Below are positions 26,625 to 33,631 of a stretch of 64,000 bases of DNA, piece after piece (position 1 is the first letter of the stretch; each line of letters begins with the position of its first letter). The DNA is taken from the NCBI RefSeq assembly GCF_907177275.1, contig NZ_CAJSLV010000001.1, forward strand, positions 62,001 to 126,000, in the 5' to 3' direction. This DNA comes from Actinacidiphila cocklensis. Lineage in GTDB: Bacteria > Actinomycetota > Actinomycetes > Streptomycetales > Streptomycetaceae. The translations under genes were made by a program, and so were the position numbers. The notes below the pieces were generated by a model that was not told where the DNA came from, made no database searches, and worked only from the letters and a program-made list of their open reading frames with translations.

Positions 26625-27965
26625 TCAGCGCTGTGGCGACACCGCTGGTGCTCCGTGGGGCCGCTCGGGCGGATTCGCGGTGTCGGGCAGCGTGAAGGCG
26701 CGTTCCCTGCGTGCTCCGGACGCGAAGGAGACGGACCAGCTGAGCACCGCGCCCAGCCTGCTGCGGAACCCTGTCAGGAAGGCGATGTGGATGAAGAGCC
26801 ACGCCAGCCAGCCGGACACGCCCGACAGATGCAACGGGCCGGCCTTGACGACGGCCCGCCCACGGCAGATGTAGGCGGCGCTGCCCAGATCGATGTATTT
26901 GAAGGGTTTCGGCTTCTTCGCCCTGCCTTCCACGGAATGGCGCACGGCCCGGCCGGCATACGCACCGGTCTGCATCGCGACCTCTGCCAGACCGGGCAGG
27001 CGGTGGAGCCCCATCACGTCGCCCACGACGCGGATCTCCGGATGGCCGGGGACGGTGAGATCGGGTTCGACCGCGATGCGGCCCGCGCGGTCCTGGGTGG
27101 CGCCGGTGGCCCGTGCCAGTGCGGCGGCGATGGGCGGTGCCTCGACTCCGGCCGTCCACAGGACGGTGCGTGCGGCGTACCGGGTGGTCGTGCCCTCATT
27201 GTCCTTCACGGTCAGTCCATGGGCGTCGAGGTCGGTGACCCGCGTCCCCAAGCGGAGTTCCACCCCCAGGTCGCGCAGGGTGCGAGCCGCCCGCCCGGCC
27301 AGAGGTTCACCGAAGGGCCCCAGCACCTTGTCGGACCCTTCGAAGAGCAGCACCCGGGCCTGGAGAGGGTCGATGGTCCGGAACTCGCGATCGAGGGTGT
27401 GGCCGGCGATCTCCCGGATCTGCCCGGCCAGTTCCACGCCGGTCGGCCCGCCACCGACCAGCGCGAACGTGAGCCACTGGCGTCGTTCCTCGGCGTCGGT
27501 CGCCGATTCGGCCATCTCGAAGGCGCGGTAGAGCCTGCGGCGGATCTCCAGGGCGTCGTCCAGCGTCTTCATGCCCGGGGCGTGAGCGGCGAACTCGTCG
27601 TGGCCGAAGTAGGACTGGCGCATGCCGACCGCGACGATCAGATCGTCGTAGGGGACGGCGACGCTGCCGCCCTCCGGTCGCCGGGCATGGACGAGCCTGG
27701 CCTTCACGTCGACGTCGGTGGCGTCGGCGAGCAGGCAGCGCACGTTCTGGTGGCGGCGCAGGACCGCGCGCAGCGGCTGCGCGATCTGGCCCTCGGACAG
27801 GATCCCGGACGCGCACTGGTACAGCAGCGGCTGGAACAAGTGGTGGGCGCGGCGGTCGACCAGAGTCACCGCGACCGGCGCATGTCGCAGCGCCCGGGCT
27901 GCGAACAGCCCCGCGAATCCACCGCCGATGATCACCACCCGGCGAGGTGTGACGTGGTCTTCCAC
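26625..27965 (-). CDS. Type II NADH dehydrogenase (NDH-2), FAD-dependent
   Basis: 446 residues. Two dinucleotide-binding motifs, RRVVIIGGGFAGLFAARAL (FAD) and FALVGGGPTGVELAGQI (NADH), plus HHLFQPLLYQCASGIL and VVGDVMGLHRLPGLAEVA, match non-proton-pumping NADH:quinone oxidoreductases. Near the end WLAWLFIHIAFLTGF is a likely membrane-contact segment. The GTG start is 6 nt after the stop of the upstream SDR gene, so it is likely translated from the same message. With CydAB it forms a complete NADH-to-oxygen chain. Confidence 0.88.
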   Translation of the reverse strand: MEDHVTPRRVVIIGGGFAGLFAARALRHAPVAVTLVDRRAHHLFQPLLYQCASGILSEGQIAQPLRAVLRRHQNVRCLLADATDVDVKARLVHARRPEGGSVAVPYDDLIVAVGMRQSYFGHDEFAAHAPGMKTLDDALEIRRRLYRAFEMAESATDAEERRQWLTFALVGGGPTGVELAGQIREIAGHTLDREFRTIDPLQARVLLFEGSDKVLGPFGEPLAGRAARTLRDLGVELRLGTRVTDLDAHGLTVKDNEGTTTRYAARTVLWTAGVEAPPIAAALARATGATQDRAGRIAVEPDLTVPGHPEIRVVGDVMGLHRLPGLAEVAMQTGAYAGRAVRHSVEGRAKKPKPFKYIDLGSAAYICRGRAVVKAGPLHLSGVSGWLAWLFIHIAFLTGFRSRLGAVLSWSVSFASGARRERAFTLPDTANPPERPHGAPAVSPQR

Positions 27966-27971
27966 GGCCGC

Positions 27972-28814
27972 TCAGCCGCCGGTGGCGAAGCCGGGGAAGA
28001 GCGTCATCCCGCCGTCGACGAACATAGTGGTGCCCACGACGTAGTCGAGCAGGTCCGAGGCCATCGCGACGACCGCGTCGGCGATGTCCTCGGGATCGCC
28101 GACCCGGCGGTAGGGGATGAGCTTGAGGAGGTCGGCCTCGGCTTCGGGGGTCTCCCAGGCCGATTTGTTGATAGGTGTGCGGATGGCACCCGGGGCGACG
28201 GCGTTCACGCGGATGCGGTGCGGCGCGAGTTCCTGGGCCAGGGTCTGCATCATCATGCCGACGCCGCCCTTGGAGGAGGCGTAGTTGATGTGGCCTGTCC
28301 AGGGGATGATCTGGTGGACCGAGCTCATGCAGATGATCTTCCCCGCCGACCGGGACACCTCCGGGACGACGCCGCGGCGCATGAACTCCTTGGCGGCCTC
28401 CCGTGCGCACAGGAACTGCCCGGTGAGGTTGACGTCGATGACCTTCTGCCATTGGGCGAGGGTCATGTCCACGAGCGAGGAGTCCCGCTGAAGGCCGGCG
28501 TTGGCCACCATGATGTCGATGGTGCCGAACTCCTCCACCATCCGGCCGACCATCTCGACGACCTGGTCCTCACTGGACACGTCGGCCTCGTGGGCGTAGG
28601 AGCGGACCCCGAAGCCCTCGATCTGCTCGACGACTTTCTCGGCTTCGGCGGCCCCGGCAACGTAGTTCACCACGACGTCCGCACCGGCCCGCCCGAGCGC
28701 GAGGGCGGTCGCCAGGCCGATCCCCGAGTTCGCCCCGGTCACCAGAGCCTTCTGCCCCCGCAGAAGCTGCGCGTTCACCGGCGCGCCTTTCGCCTCGGCA
28801 CTTCCTGCCACCAC
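27972..28814 (-). CDS. SDR-family dehydrogenase, glucose 1-dehydrogenase-like
   Basis: 280 residues. Motifs are VTGANSGIGLATAL, MVANAGLQRD, the serine in ICMSSVHQIIPW, YASSKGG and VVGTTMFVDGGM. Overall it resembles glucose 1-dehydrogenase-type SDRs. The first of two consecutive GTG codons at 28814 is taken because GGAGGG lies 3-8 nt upstream; an in-frame start at 28865 would add 17 non-conserved residues. It is first in the run with NDH-2 and CydAB, which could reoxidise the NADH it makes; that link is inference. Confidence 0.8.
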   Translation of the reverse strand: MVAGSAEAKGAPVNAQLLRGQKALVTGANSGIGLATALALGRAGADVVVNYVAGAAEAEKVVEQIEGFGVRSYAHEADVSSEDQVVEMVGRMVEEFGTIDIMVANAGLQRDSSLVDMTLAQWQKVIDVNLTGQFLCAREAAKEFMRRGVVPEVSRSAGKIICMSSVHQIIPWTGHINYASSKGGVGMMMQTLAQELAPHRIRVNAVAPGAIRTPINKSAWETPEAEADLLKLIPYRRVGDPEDIADAVVAMASDLLDYVVGTTMFVDGGMTLFPGFATGG

Positions 28815-29276
28815 GGTCCCTCCTAGAGCGTTCCCGGGAGCCGGCTGCCACCCGGGACTCAGCACGCCTTTCGCTGGAAGGGAGCCCCCATGAGGGACCG
28901 GGCCTCAACCGCACCCCGGTGCTCCGGCCGAGAAGCCGTCGTATTCCAGTAGCCCAGACGAAAGCACCCCGCCTTACGGGTATCGGATCGGCGCGCCCGA
29001 GCCGGGTCCCTTCAGCGACCCACGTCACCCGGGCGGCCTACTGACCCCACCTGGAGCGGCAGCTCAAGGAGGCCTCGGGTGCGCGATTCCCCCGAACTCG
29101 TCGTCACACTCGGTGACGGACACAGCGAGGTCGGGGGCCGCCGGTTGCGCTTCCGGGGCTTGCGTGCGAGCCATGATGGCCGGAGGGCCGCCTGCCGGGC
29201 GGCACCTCTGCGGTGACGGGAGCGCGCACGTGGGACGGGGACCGGAGTGCGGCGGCAGTCGTGGTGAGCAGTAGCG
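28815..29276. other. Divergent intergenic region with one small ORF candidate
   Basis: The stretch separates the minus-strand SDR operon from a plus-strand membrane gene. Apart from the small ORF at 29079 nothing coding is supported, and no clear promoter hexamer pair was found on either strand. Confidence 0.5.
29079..29216 (+). CDS. Possible small hypothetical protein (45 aa)
   Basis: A GTG at 29079 has an excellent AAGGAGG site six bases upstream. The 45-residue product is basic and starts VRDSPELVVTLGDGHSEVGG. No family is recognised, and the C-terminal third (ending CRAAPLR) looks like low-complexity GC-rich sequence. The main argument is the ribosome binding site, so it may not be real. 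Confidence 0.3.
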   Translation: MRDSPELVVTLGDGHSEVGGRRLRFRGLRASHDGRRAACRAAPLR

Positions 29277-29921
29277 ATGGTTCTTGACCTGCTGCTCATC
29301 GGGACCGCCATCGCGTTGGGGCCGTTGCACAACACGGCGTTCATCCTGCTGCTGTCCGCGCACAGGGGAGTACGCAAGGGGCTGGCGTTCGTGCTGTCCT
29401 GGCTCGCCTGCCTCGTTGTGCTGATCGCCTGCGTTCTGCTGCTCACCGGCGGTAGGCCCCTCGTTCACCGCAGTGCCCCATCCACGGCGGCACTGGCCGT
29501 GAAGCTGGTCCTGGGCATCGGGATGGTGGTCTACGGGGAACGGAAGCGTCGTCGGGGCAGCCGTCCTCGTACGTCCCCCGAGTGGATGGCGAGGCTGGAC
29601 AGTGCGTCGGGGTGGACGGCCGCCGGGCTCGGCGTGCTCCTGCAGCCCTGGGGGCTGGTCACCGCGGGTGCTGCCACGGTGGTCAGGGCGAATCTCTCCT
29701 CCGCCGCTTCGTACGTGGCCCTGGTGGGCTACTGCCTGCTGGCCACCTCGACCCTGCTGGCGATGGAGCTCCTCGTGACCTTCCGGCCCGGCGCTGCCCA
29801 GGCCAGGCTGGGCGGGTTGCGTACCTGGATCGACGGCCACCAGGACCAGGCTGTCGTGTCGCTCTCGCTCGGACTCGGTCTATGGCTGATGGGGAGGAGC
29901 ATCTTCGATCTCGTCAGCTGA
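29277..29921 (+). CDS. GAP/LysE-like small membrane protein
   Basis: 214 residues with about six hydrophobic segments. The start MVLDLLLIGTAIALGPLHNTAFILLL and later LLQPWGLVTAGAATVVRANL resemble the GAP (Sap, sulfolipid-addressing) branch of the LysE-like transporter group. It may move a small molecule or lipid across the membrane; no substrate is indicated. Its ribosome binding site is weak. Confidence 0.65.
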   Translation: MVLDLLLIGTAIALGPLHNTAFILLLSAHRGVRKGLAFVLSWLACLVVLIACVLLLTGGRPLVHRSAPSTAALAVKLVLGIGMVVYGERKRRRGSRPRTSPEWMARLDSASGWTAAGLGVLLQPWGLVTAGAATVVRANLSSAASYVALVGYCLLATSTLLAMELLVTFRPGAAQARLGGLRTWIDGHQDQAVVSLSLGLGLWLMGRSIFDLVS

Positions 29922-30104
29922 GCCCGTGCCGCGTCGCCGCCGCTTGAGGGCGAGGCTGGAGAGGTCGCCCAGGTCCAGGCTGCTGCGCGGAGTACGCCGT
30001 CGGGGGCGAAGCGGCCTCCCCCCGCTGCAGGTGCACGGCGACGGTGATCGAGAACCCTGCGTGGGATGCGGCCGGGGCAGGCGCTGCCTCCTTATGGTGA
30101 TCTG

Positions 30105-30623
30105 GTGAACCGCCTTCTGCCGTGGTCGCGGAGAGCCCCGAGCGGTCGGCCGCTGTCCAGGGCGGACTACGCGGGCGCCCTGTACGGGTCGCTGCTGGCT
30201 GCCTCCGTCGTCGCCGCGGCCAGCGCGGTCGGTGACTTTCCCCGGCTCCAGCTCGTGGTGCTGCTCCTGGTGACCGGCCTGGTCTTCTGGGCCGCGCACG
30301 TCTACGCCCACCTCGCCGGCGAACGGCTGGTCGGCCGGCGCCTGGACTGGACGGAGACGCGGCGGGTCGGGCGGCGTGAGTGGCCGATCGTCGAGGCGGC
30401 GGTACTGCCTGCTGTGGCGGTGGCGCTGAGCCCGCTCCTGGGGCTGGGGTTGAGCGGTACGGCGTGGCTGGCGCTGGGAGTCGCCGTGACACAGCAGGTC
30501 GCCTGGGCGTGCATCGGTGCTCTGCACGCCGGTGCCTCCCGTGCGCTGGTGAGCGTGGAGGGGGCGGTCAACCTGATCCTGGGGCTGGCCATCGTGGCGG
30601 CGAAAGTGGCTGTCGGACACTGA
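30105..30623 (+). CDS. Hypothetical membrane protein
   Basis: 172 residues from GTG 30105, or 185 from the ATG at 30066. It has four hydrophobic segments (LYGSLLAASVVAAASAV; LVVLLLVTGLVFWAAHVYAH; ALSPLLGLGLSGTAWLALGV; ILGLAIVAAKVAVGH) and a WTETRRVGRREWPIVEAA loop. It is of a kind seen in actinomycetes without assigned function. GTG 30105 gives the better-looking N-terminus (NRLLPWSRRAPSGR). Confidence 0.6.
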   Translation: MNRLLPWSRRAPSGRPLSRADYAGALYGSLLAASVVAAASAVGDFPRLQLVVLLLVTGLVFWAAHVYAHLAGERLVGRRLDWTETRRVGRREWPIVEAAVLPAVAVALSPLLGLGLSGTAWLALGVAVTQQVAWACIGALHAGASRALVSVEGAVNLILGLAIVAAKVAVGH

Positions 30624-30834
30624 ACACACCCCGCCCGGCCTGCTGAGCGCCGTGCTCCGGTCCGGCGACGAGGCGCCGCCCGCTCCGGGACCGGCGGACC
30701 CCGGGCGCTGCCGGCTCCGTGCGCCGCGGGCGGCCGCGCAGACCAGCCGGTGACCCGCTCCGGGTGGCGGCCGGAGCCGAACTGGGACGACGATAGGACG
30801 TGGGCCCGCCTTCGTCATCGCCCGGGGCGAGCAC
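30624..30834. other. Intergenic, nothing identified
   Basis: GC-rich spacer between the membrane protein and the SHOCT reading frame. No hairpin terminator or promoter is convincing. A minus-strand open frame over 30568-31038 has no recognisable motif. Confidence 0.4.
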
Positions 30835-31095
30835 ATGGGCAAGGGCACCGGCGAACGCGAGATCCGGCACGCCCGGGCACGGCGGGGGAAATCCGAAACC
30901 CACGTCCGTGAGACAGCCGCGGCACCAGGAGGTCCGCGAGGCAGCGGGGCGGACGAACTCGCGAAACCCGCCGAGACGCACGACCGCGGAATCCTCCCGG
31001 GCGAGGAATTCCAGCAGGCAAAGGTCAAGGTCCTCCATCGACGCGCACCGTTCCGCGCGGAACCCCTGGTGCGCTCTCCATCGAAAGGCCAGTGA
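30835..31095 (+). CDS. SHOCT-domain protein, possibly degraded
   Basis: 86 residues. ADELAKPAETHDRGILPG then EEFQQAKVKVL (about residues 39-67) is a SHOCT domain with substitutions at normally conserved places: Pro for Leu in the first helix, TH for LR, and PG for TE before EEF. The N-terminus (MGKGTGEREIRHARAR) is basic and not recognised. The stop (31093-31095) is 2 nt before the ATG of the next gene, so translation may be coupled. Function unknown; SHOCT is thought to mediate oligomerisation. Confidence 0.5.
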   Translation: MGKGTGEREIRHARARRGKSETHVRETAAAPGGPRGSGADELAKPAETHDRGILPGEEFQQAKVKVLHRRAPFRAEPLVRSPSKGQ

Positions 31096-31097
31096 TC

Positions 31098-31418
31098 ATG
31101 TCAACAGTGTCAGAAACCCCCGTCCTGGACACCCTCGCCGCGATGACCCTCGACTCGCTCGAGCGGTGCGGGCTGCCTCCGGACACGCTGATCCTCACCC
31201 GGATCGCCGCGCTCGCGGCTTCGGAAGCACCCCCGATCTCCTATGCCGCGCACATCGACCCCGCCACCCGGGCCAGCCTCACGGCCGGCCAGGTGCAGGA
31301 CGTTCTCGTGGCCATCGCGCCCATCGTGGGCACCGCCCGCGTCGCGCTGGCAGCCGGGAACATCTTCGAAGCACTGGGCATGGCCATCGCCGTTTCCGAA
31401 GGTGAAGGGGGCCTGTAG
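31098..31418 (+). CDS. Carboxymuconolactone decarboxylase (CMD)-like small protein
   Basis: 106 residues. Helical sequence ALAASEAPPISYAAHID, LTAGQVQDVLVAIAPIVGTARV and NIFEALGMAI resembles CMD/AhpD-fold proteins, but the CxxC redox motif is missing, so peroxidase activity is not indicated. CGAAAGG precedes the ATG; the GTG at 31092 is an alternative that would overlap the SHOCT stop. Confidence 0.7.
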   Translation: MSTVSETPVLDTLAAMTLDSLERCGLPPDTLILTRIAALAASEAPPISYAAHIDPATRASLTAGQVQDVLVAIAPIVGTARVALAAGNIFEALGMAIAVSEGEGGL

Positions 31419-32142
31419 GCCCGCGCCGAGTCCCGGGCAGGTGACGAGATGACACCTGCCTTGCTGGTCGCCGGTGCAGATGTCGCAATCCACACCAGGC
31501 CAGAAGGCCCTCACCCATTGCAAGATCCCTTCGGCGGAGGGCGGGTGTTCCGCGACGACACTCCCTCCGCCTCCCACCAGTCGCCGCGGCTCTGTGCACG
31601 CGGCCGGGGCGCGCCGGGGTCGTACGGAGCGCCTCCGGCGAGGGCGGGGTGCAACGCGCCGTCAGGGGCCGGTGCGGATGCGGGCGGCCCACCGAGGGGG
31701 TAGGTCTGTGGGGACTCCGGGCTGCCCGGGCAGTGCAGTACCTGCCCGGGCAGCTCCACGTCGCGCGCCGCCGCGTGCCGGAACACCTCGACGGGGAGCG
31801 CCGCCTTCGACGGGAAGTGCTGGTACACCGAGCCTGCCGCGACTCCGGCGGCGTCGGCGACTGCGGTCACCGACGCCTGCGACCACCGGCCGGACCGTCG
31901 CACCGCCGGGTCCCCTGGCCGGGCCGCCCGCGGGGCGTCCGCCGAACGGCCGAAAGGGTGACGGGGCCCGCGCGTCGCCCCGTGTCCCGTTGCCGAGGTG
32001 CAGCCGGCGCACCCGCAGCGAACGGGTGTGTCGAGATGCGGTCCCGCCCCGGCTGCTCGCTGGTGCAATGACGACGTGTGCCGAACCGGCCGTACGCCCG
32101 CCTGCTCGGCGCGGGCCGGCCACGAGTCGGTGAGGAGTCGAC
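31419..32142. other. Degraded intergenic stretch
   Basis: More than 700 bases without an intact gene. The only recognisable coding trace is the TetR helix-turn-helix fragment on the minus strand. Several overlapping GC-rich frames are open but show no conserved motif. Confidence 0.5.
31745..31885 (-). pseudogene. TetR-family regulator fragment (helix-turn-helix only)
   Basis: The minus strand reads SVTAVADAAGVAAGSVYQHF then PSKAALPVEVFRHAAARD, a clear TetR DNA-binding helix-turn-helix with the following helix. The usual N-terminal first helix and the ~120-residue ligand domain are absent in this frame and not found intact in the others. It is read as a remnant. Confidence 0.6.
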
Positions 32143-32208
32143 GTGAGCAGCAACGAAGCCACCGAAGCCGACGGGCCGGGTCGGCGGCGCCACCGGCGGA
32201 CGACATGA
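32143..32208 (+). CDS. Very short ORF (21 aa) coupled to the SHOCT peptide
   Basis: A GTG at 32143 with GAGGAG five bases upstream encodes 21 residues (SSNEATEADGPGRRRHRR in the middle). Its TGA overlaps the ATG at 32205 (ATGA). The ribosome binding site and overlap suggest translation, but it could equally be the broken N-terminus of a longer SHOCT protein. Confidence 0.35.
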   Translation: MSSNEATEADGPGRRRHRRTT

Positions 32209-32312
32209 ACAGCAAGATCGCCCAGTTGAAGGACCTCGGCGACCTCAGGACGCAGGGCGTGCTCACCGACGCCGAGTTCGAGGCGCAGAAGGCGCGGCTT
32301 CCCGCCTCCTGA
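32205..32312 (+). CDS. Stand-alone SHOCT peptide (35 aa)
   Basis: The 35 residues are almost entirely a SHOCT domain: KIAQLKDLGDLRTQGVLT followed by DAEFEAQKARL. SHOCT is usually the last ~30 residues of a larger protein, so this is either a minimal SHOCT peptide or the tail of a broken gene. Its ATG overlaps the stop of the 21-aa ORF. A strong terminator follows 62 nt downstream. Confidence 0.55.
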   Translation: MNSKIAQLKDLGDLRTQGVLTDAEFEAQKARLPAS

Positions 32313-32373
32313 CCGCCCGTCACCCGCCGCCCCCTCCTGACTCACCGGCACCCACCGCACGCCGCACCGACCA

Positions 32374-32406
32374 GCGGACAGCCCCCCGCCCCGGGGGGCT
32401 GTCCGC
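32374..32406 (+). terminator. Strong intrinsic-type hairpin
   Basis: A 15-bp stem (GCGGACAGCCCCCCG, 32374-32388) with a CCC loop pairs with 32392-32406. It lies between the SHOCT peptide and the chimeric protease remnant. Confidence 0.65.
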
Positions 32407-32536
32407 TGTCCGCTTCCGGCCCCTGTCCGCTCCCTGCCGCTCCGTACGCCGCTGCGTTCCCCCAGCTCCTGCGATGCTCGCCGGATCACCGCCCGGCAGG
32501 AGCCGACTACGGCTCCCCGTATACGGAGGGAACACC

Positions 32537-33450
32537 TTGGCGATATCAGGTGACCGCTCACGGCAGCGGCTCAGACGGCTGTTCGTCGCCGCCGCCGCGA
32601 TGGCCGCACTGACCGTCCAGATCCCGGCGCAGGCCACCGCGCCGGGATCCGGATCTGCCGCTGCACCAGCGGCGGCGGCCGGGAAGAAGACCCCGCATCC
32701 GTCGCACCGCGTGTGCGCCCATCCCGCCGACCCGTCGCACGCGGCCTGTTCCGCGCTGGAGCGCGACGACGTCGAGCAGTCCAAGGCACAGGTGGCCGCC
32801 AGCGCCGACGCCGCCCCGTCCGGCCTGGGACCCGCCGACCTCCAGGCCGCCTACCAGCTGCCGTCCTCGACCGGTGGTGCCGGGCAGACCGTGGCCATCG
32901 TCGACGCCTACGACGACCCGTCCGCGGAGACGGAACTGGCCACCTACCGGCAGCAGTACGGCCTGCCGGCGTGCACCACCGCCAACGGCTGCTTCACCAA
33001 GATCGACCATACGACGCGGTCCCGGCGGTCAATCCGACCTTCAGCCAGATCAACACGACCCTGGACAACCCGGCTCTGCGCCCGGCGTACTTCAGCTTCG
33101 GGAAGAACGAACCGCAGACCCTCGACCTGGCGAACGACAGCACCGCCGACGACACCGTCCAGGTGATGGTCTCCTACCAGTACCCGCTGCTGCGGCGGCT
33201 GCGCCTGCAAATGGTCGACCGGCGCGGACGTACGGTGGCGACCCCGTACGACGGGCACTGGATCTCCCGCAACGACGGCGCGGGCACCGGGATGGCCTTC
33301 TACGGCTGGGACGGCACCCGCACGGACGGCACACCGGCACCCGGCGGCACGTACCACCTGCGTCTGGTCTTCGACAAGGCGATGGGCGACGCGGACCTCG
33401 CCCCGCCGACCGAGACCTGGACATCACCGGAGGTCACCCTGGTGCGGTGA
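32537..33450 (+). pseudogene. Chimeric protease remnant: S53 N-terminus joined out of frame to a foreign C-terminal domain
   Basis: From a TTG at 32537 (GGAGGG 6 nt upstream) the frame encodes a signal peptide and the start of an S53 protease very like the three intact ones: VCAHPADPSHAACSALERDD, GQTVAIVDAYDD and YGLPACTTANGCFTKID. At about 33005 this similarity stops. The sequence continues in the +1 frame as DAVPAVNPTFSQINTTLDNP, DGHWISRNDGAGTGMAFYGW and TYHLRLVFDKAMGD, which looks like the C-terminal beta-domain (FlgD/Fn3-like) of a different secreted, probably S8, protease. The catalytic residues of both are absent. A deletion that fused two neighbouring protease genes explains this best. 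Confidence 0.7.
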
Positions 33451-33631
33451 CACCGCGGGACGGCACACCGCGGGGCCGCTGGGGGAGCGGCCGGTGCGCG
33501 GGGACACGGAAGGCTTCCCCGCGCACATGTGCCGCCGGGGCGGGCGAGCCAGGGGGCCGCAACGGCCGGCGACCGGAACGGGTATGGGCCGAGGTCTACG
33601 GGCGGACAGGGGGAGCCGCTAGCCTGCCGCC

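Noticed and set aside
29064..29174. Minus-strand 36-aa ORF (MARTQAPEAQP...) considered as a peptide precursor
   Set aside because: No ribosome binding site, no leader or core-peptide pattern and no modifying enzymes nearby.
30568..31038. 156-aa minus-strand frame opposite the SHOCT ORF
   Set aside because: No recognisable motif, while the plus strand carries a SHOCT signature.
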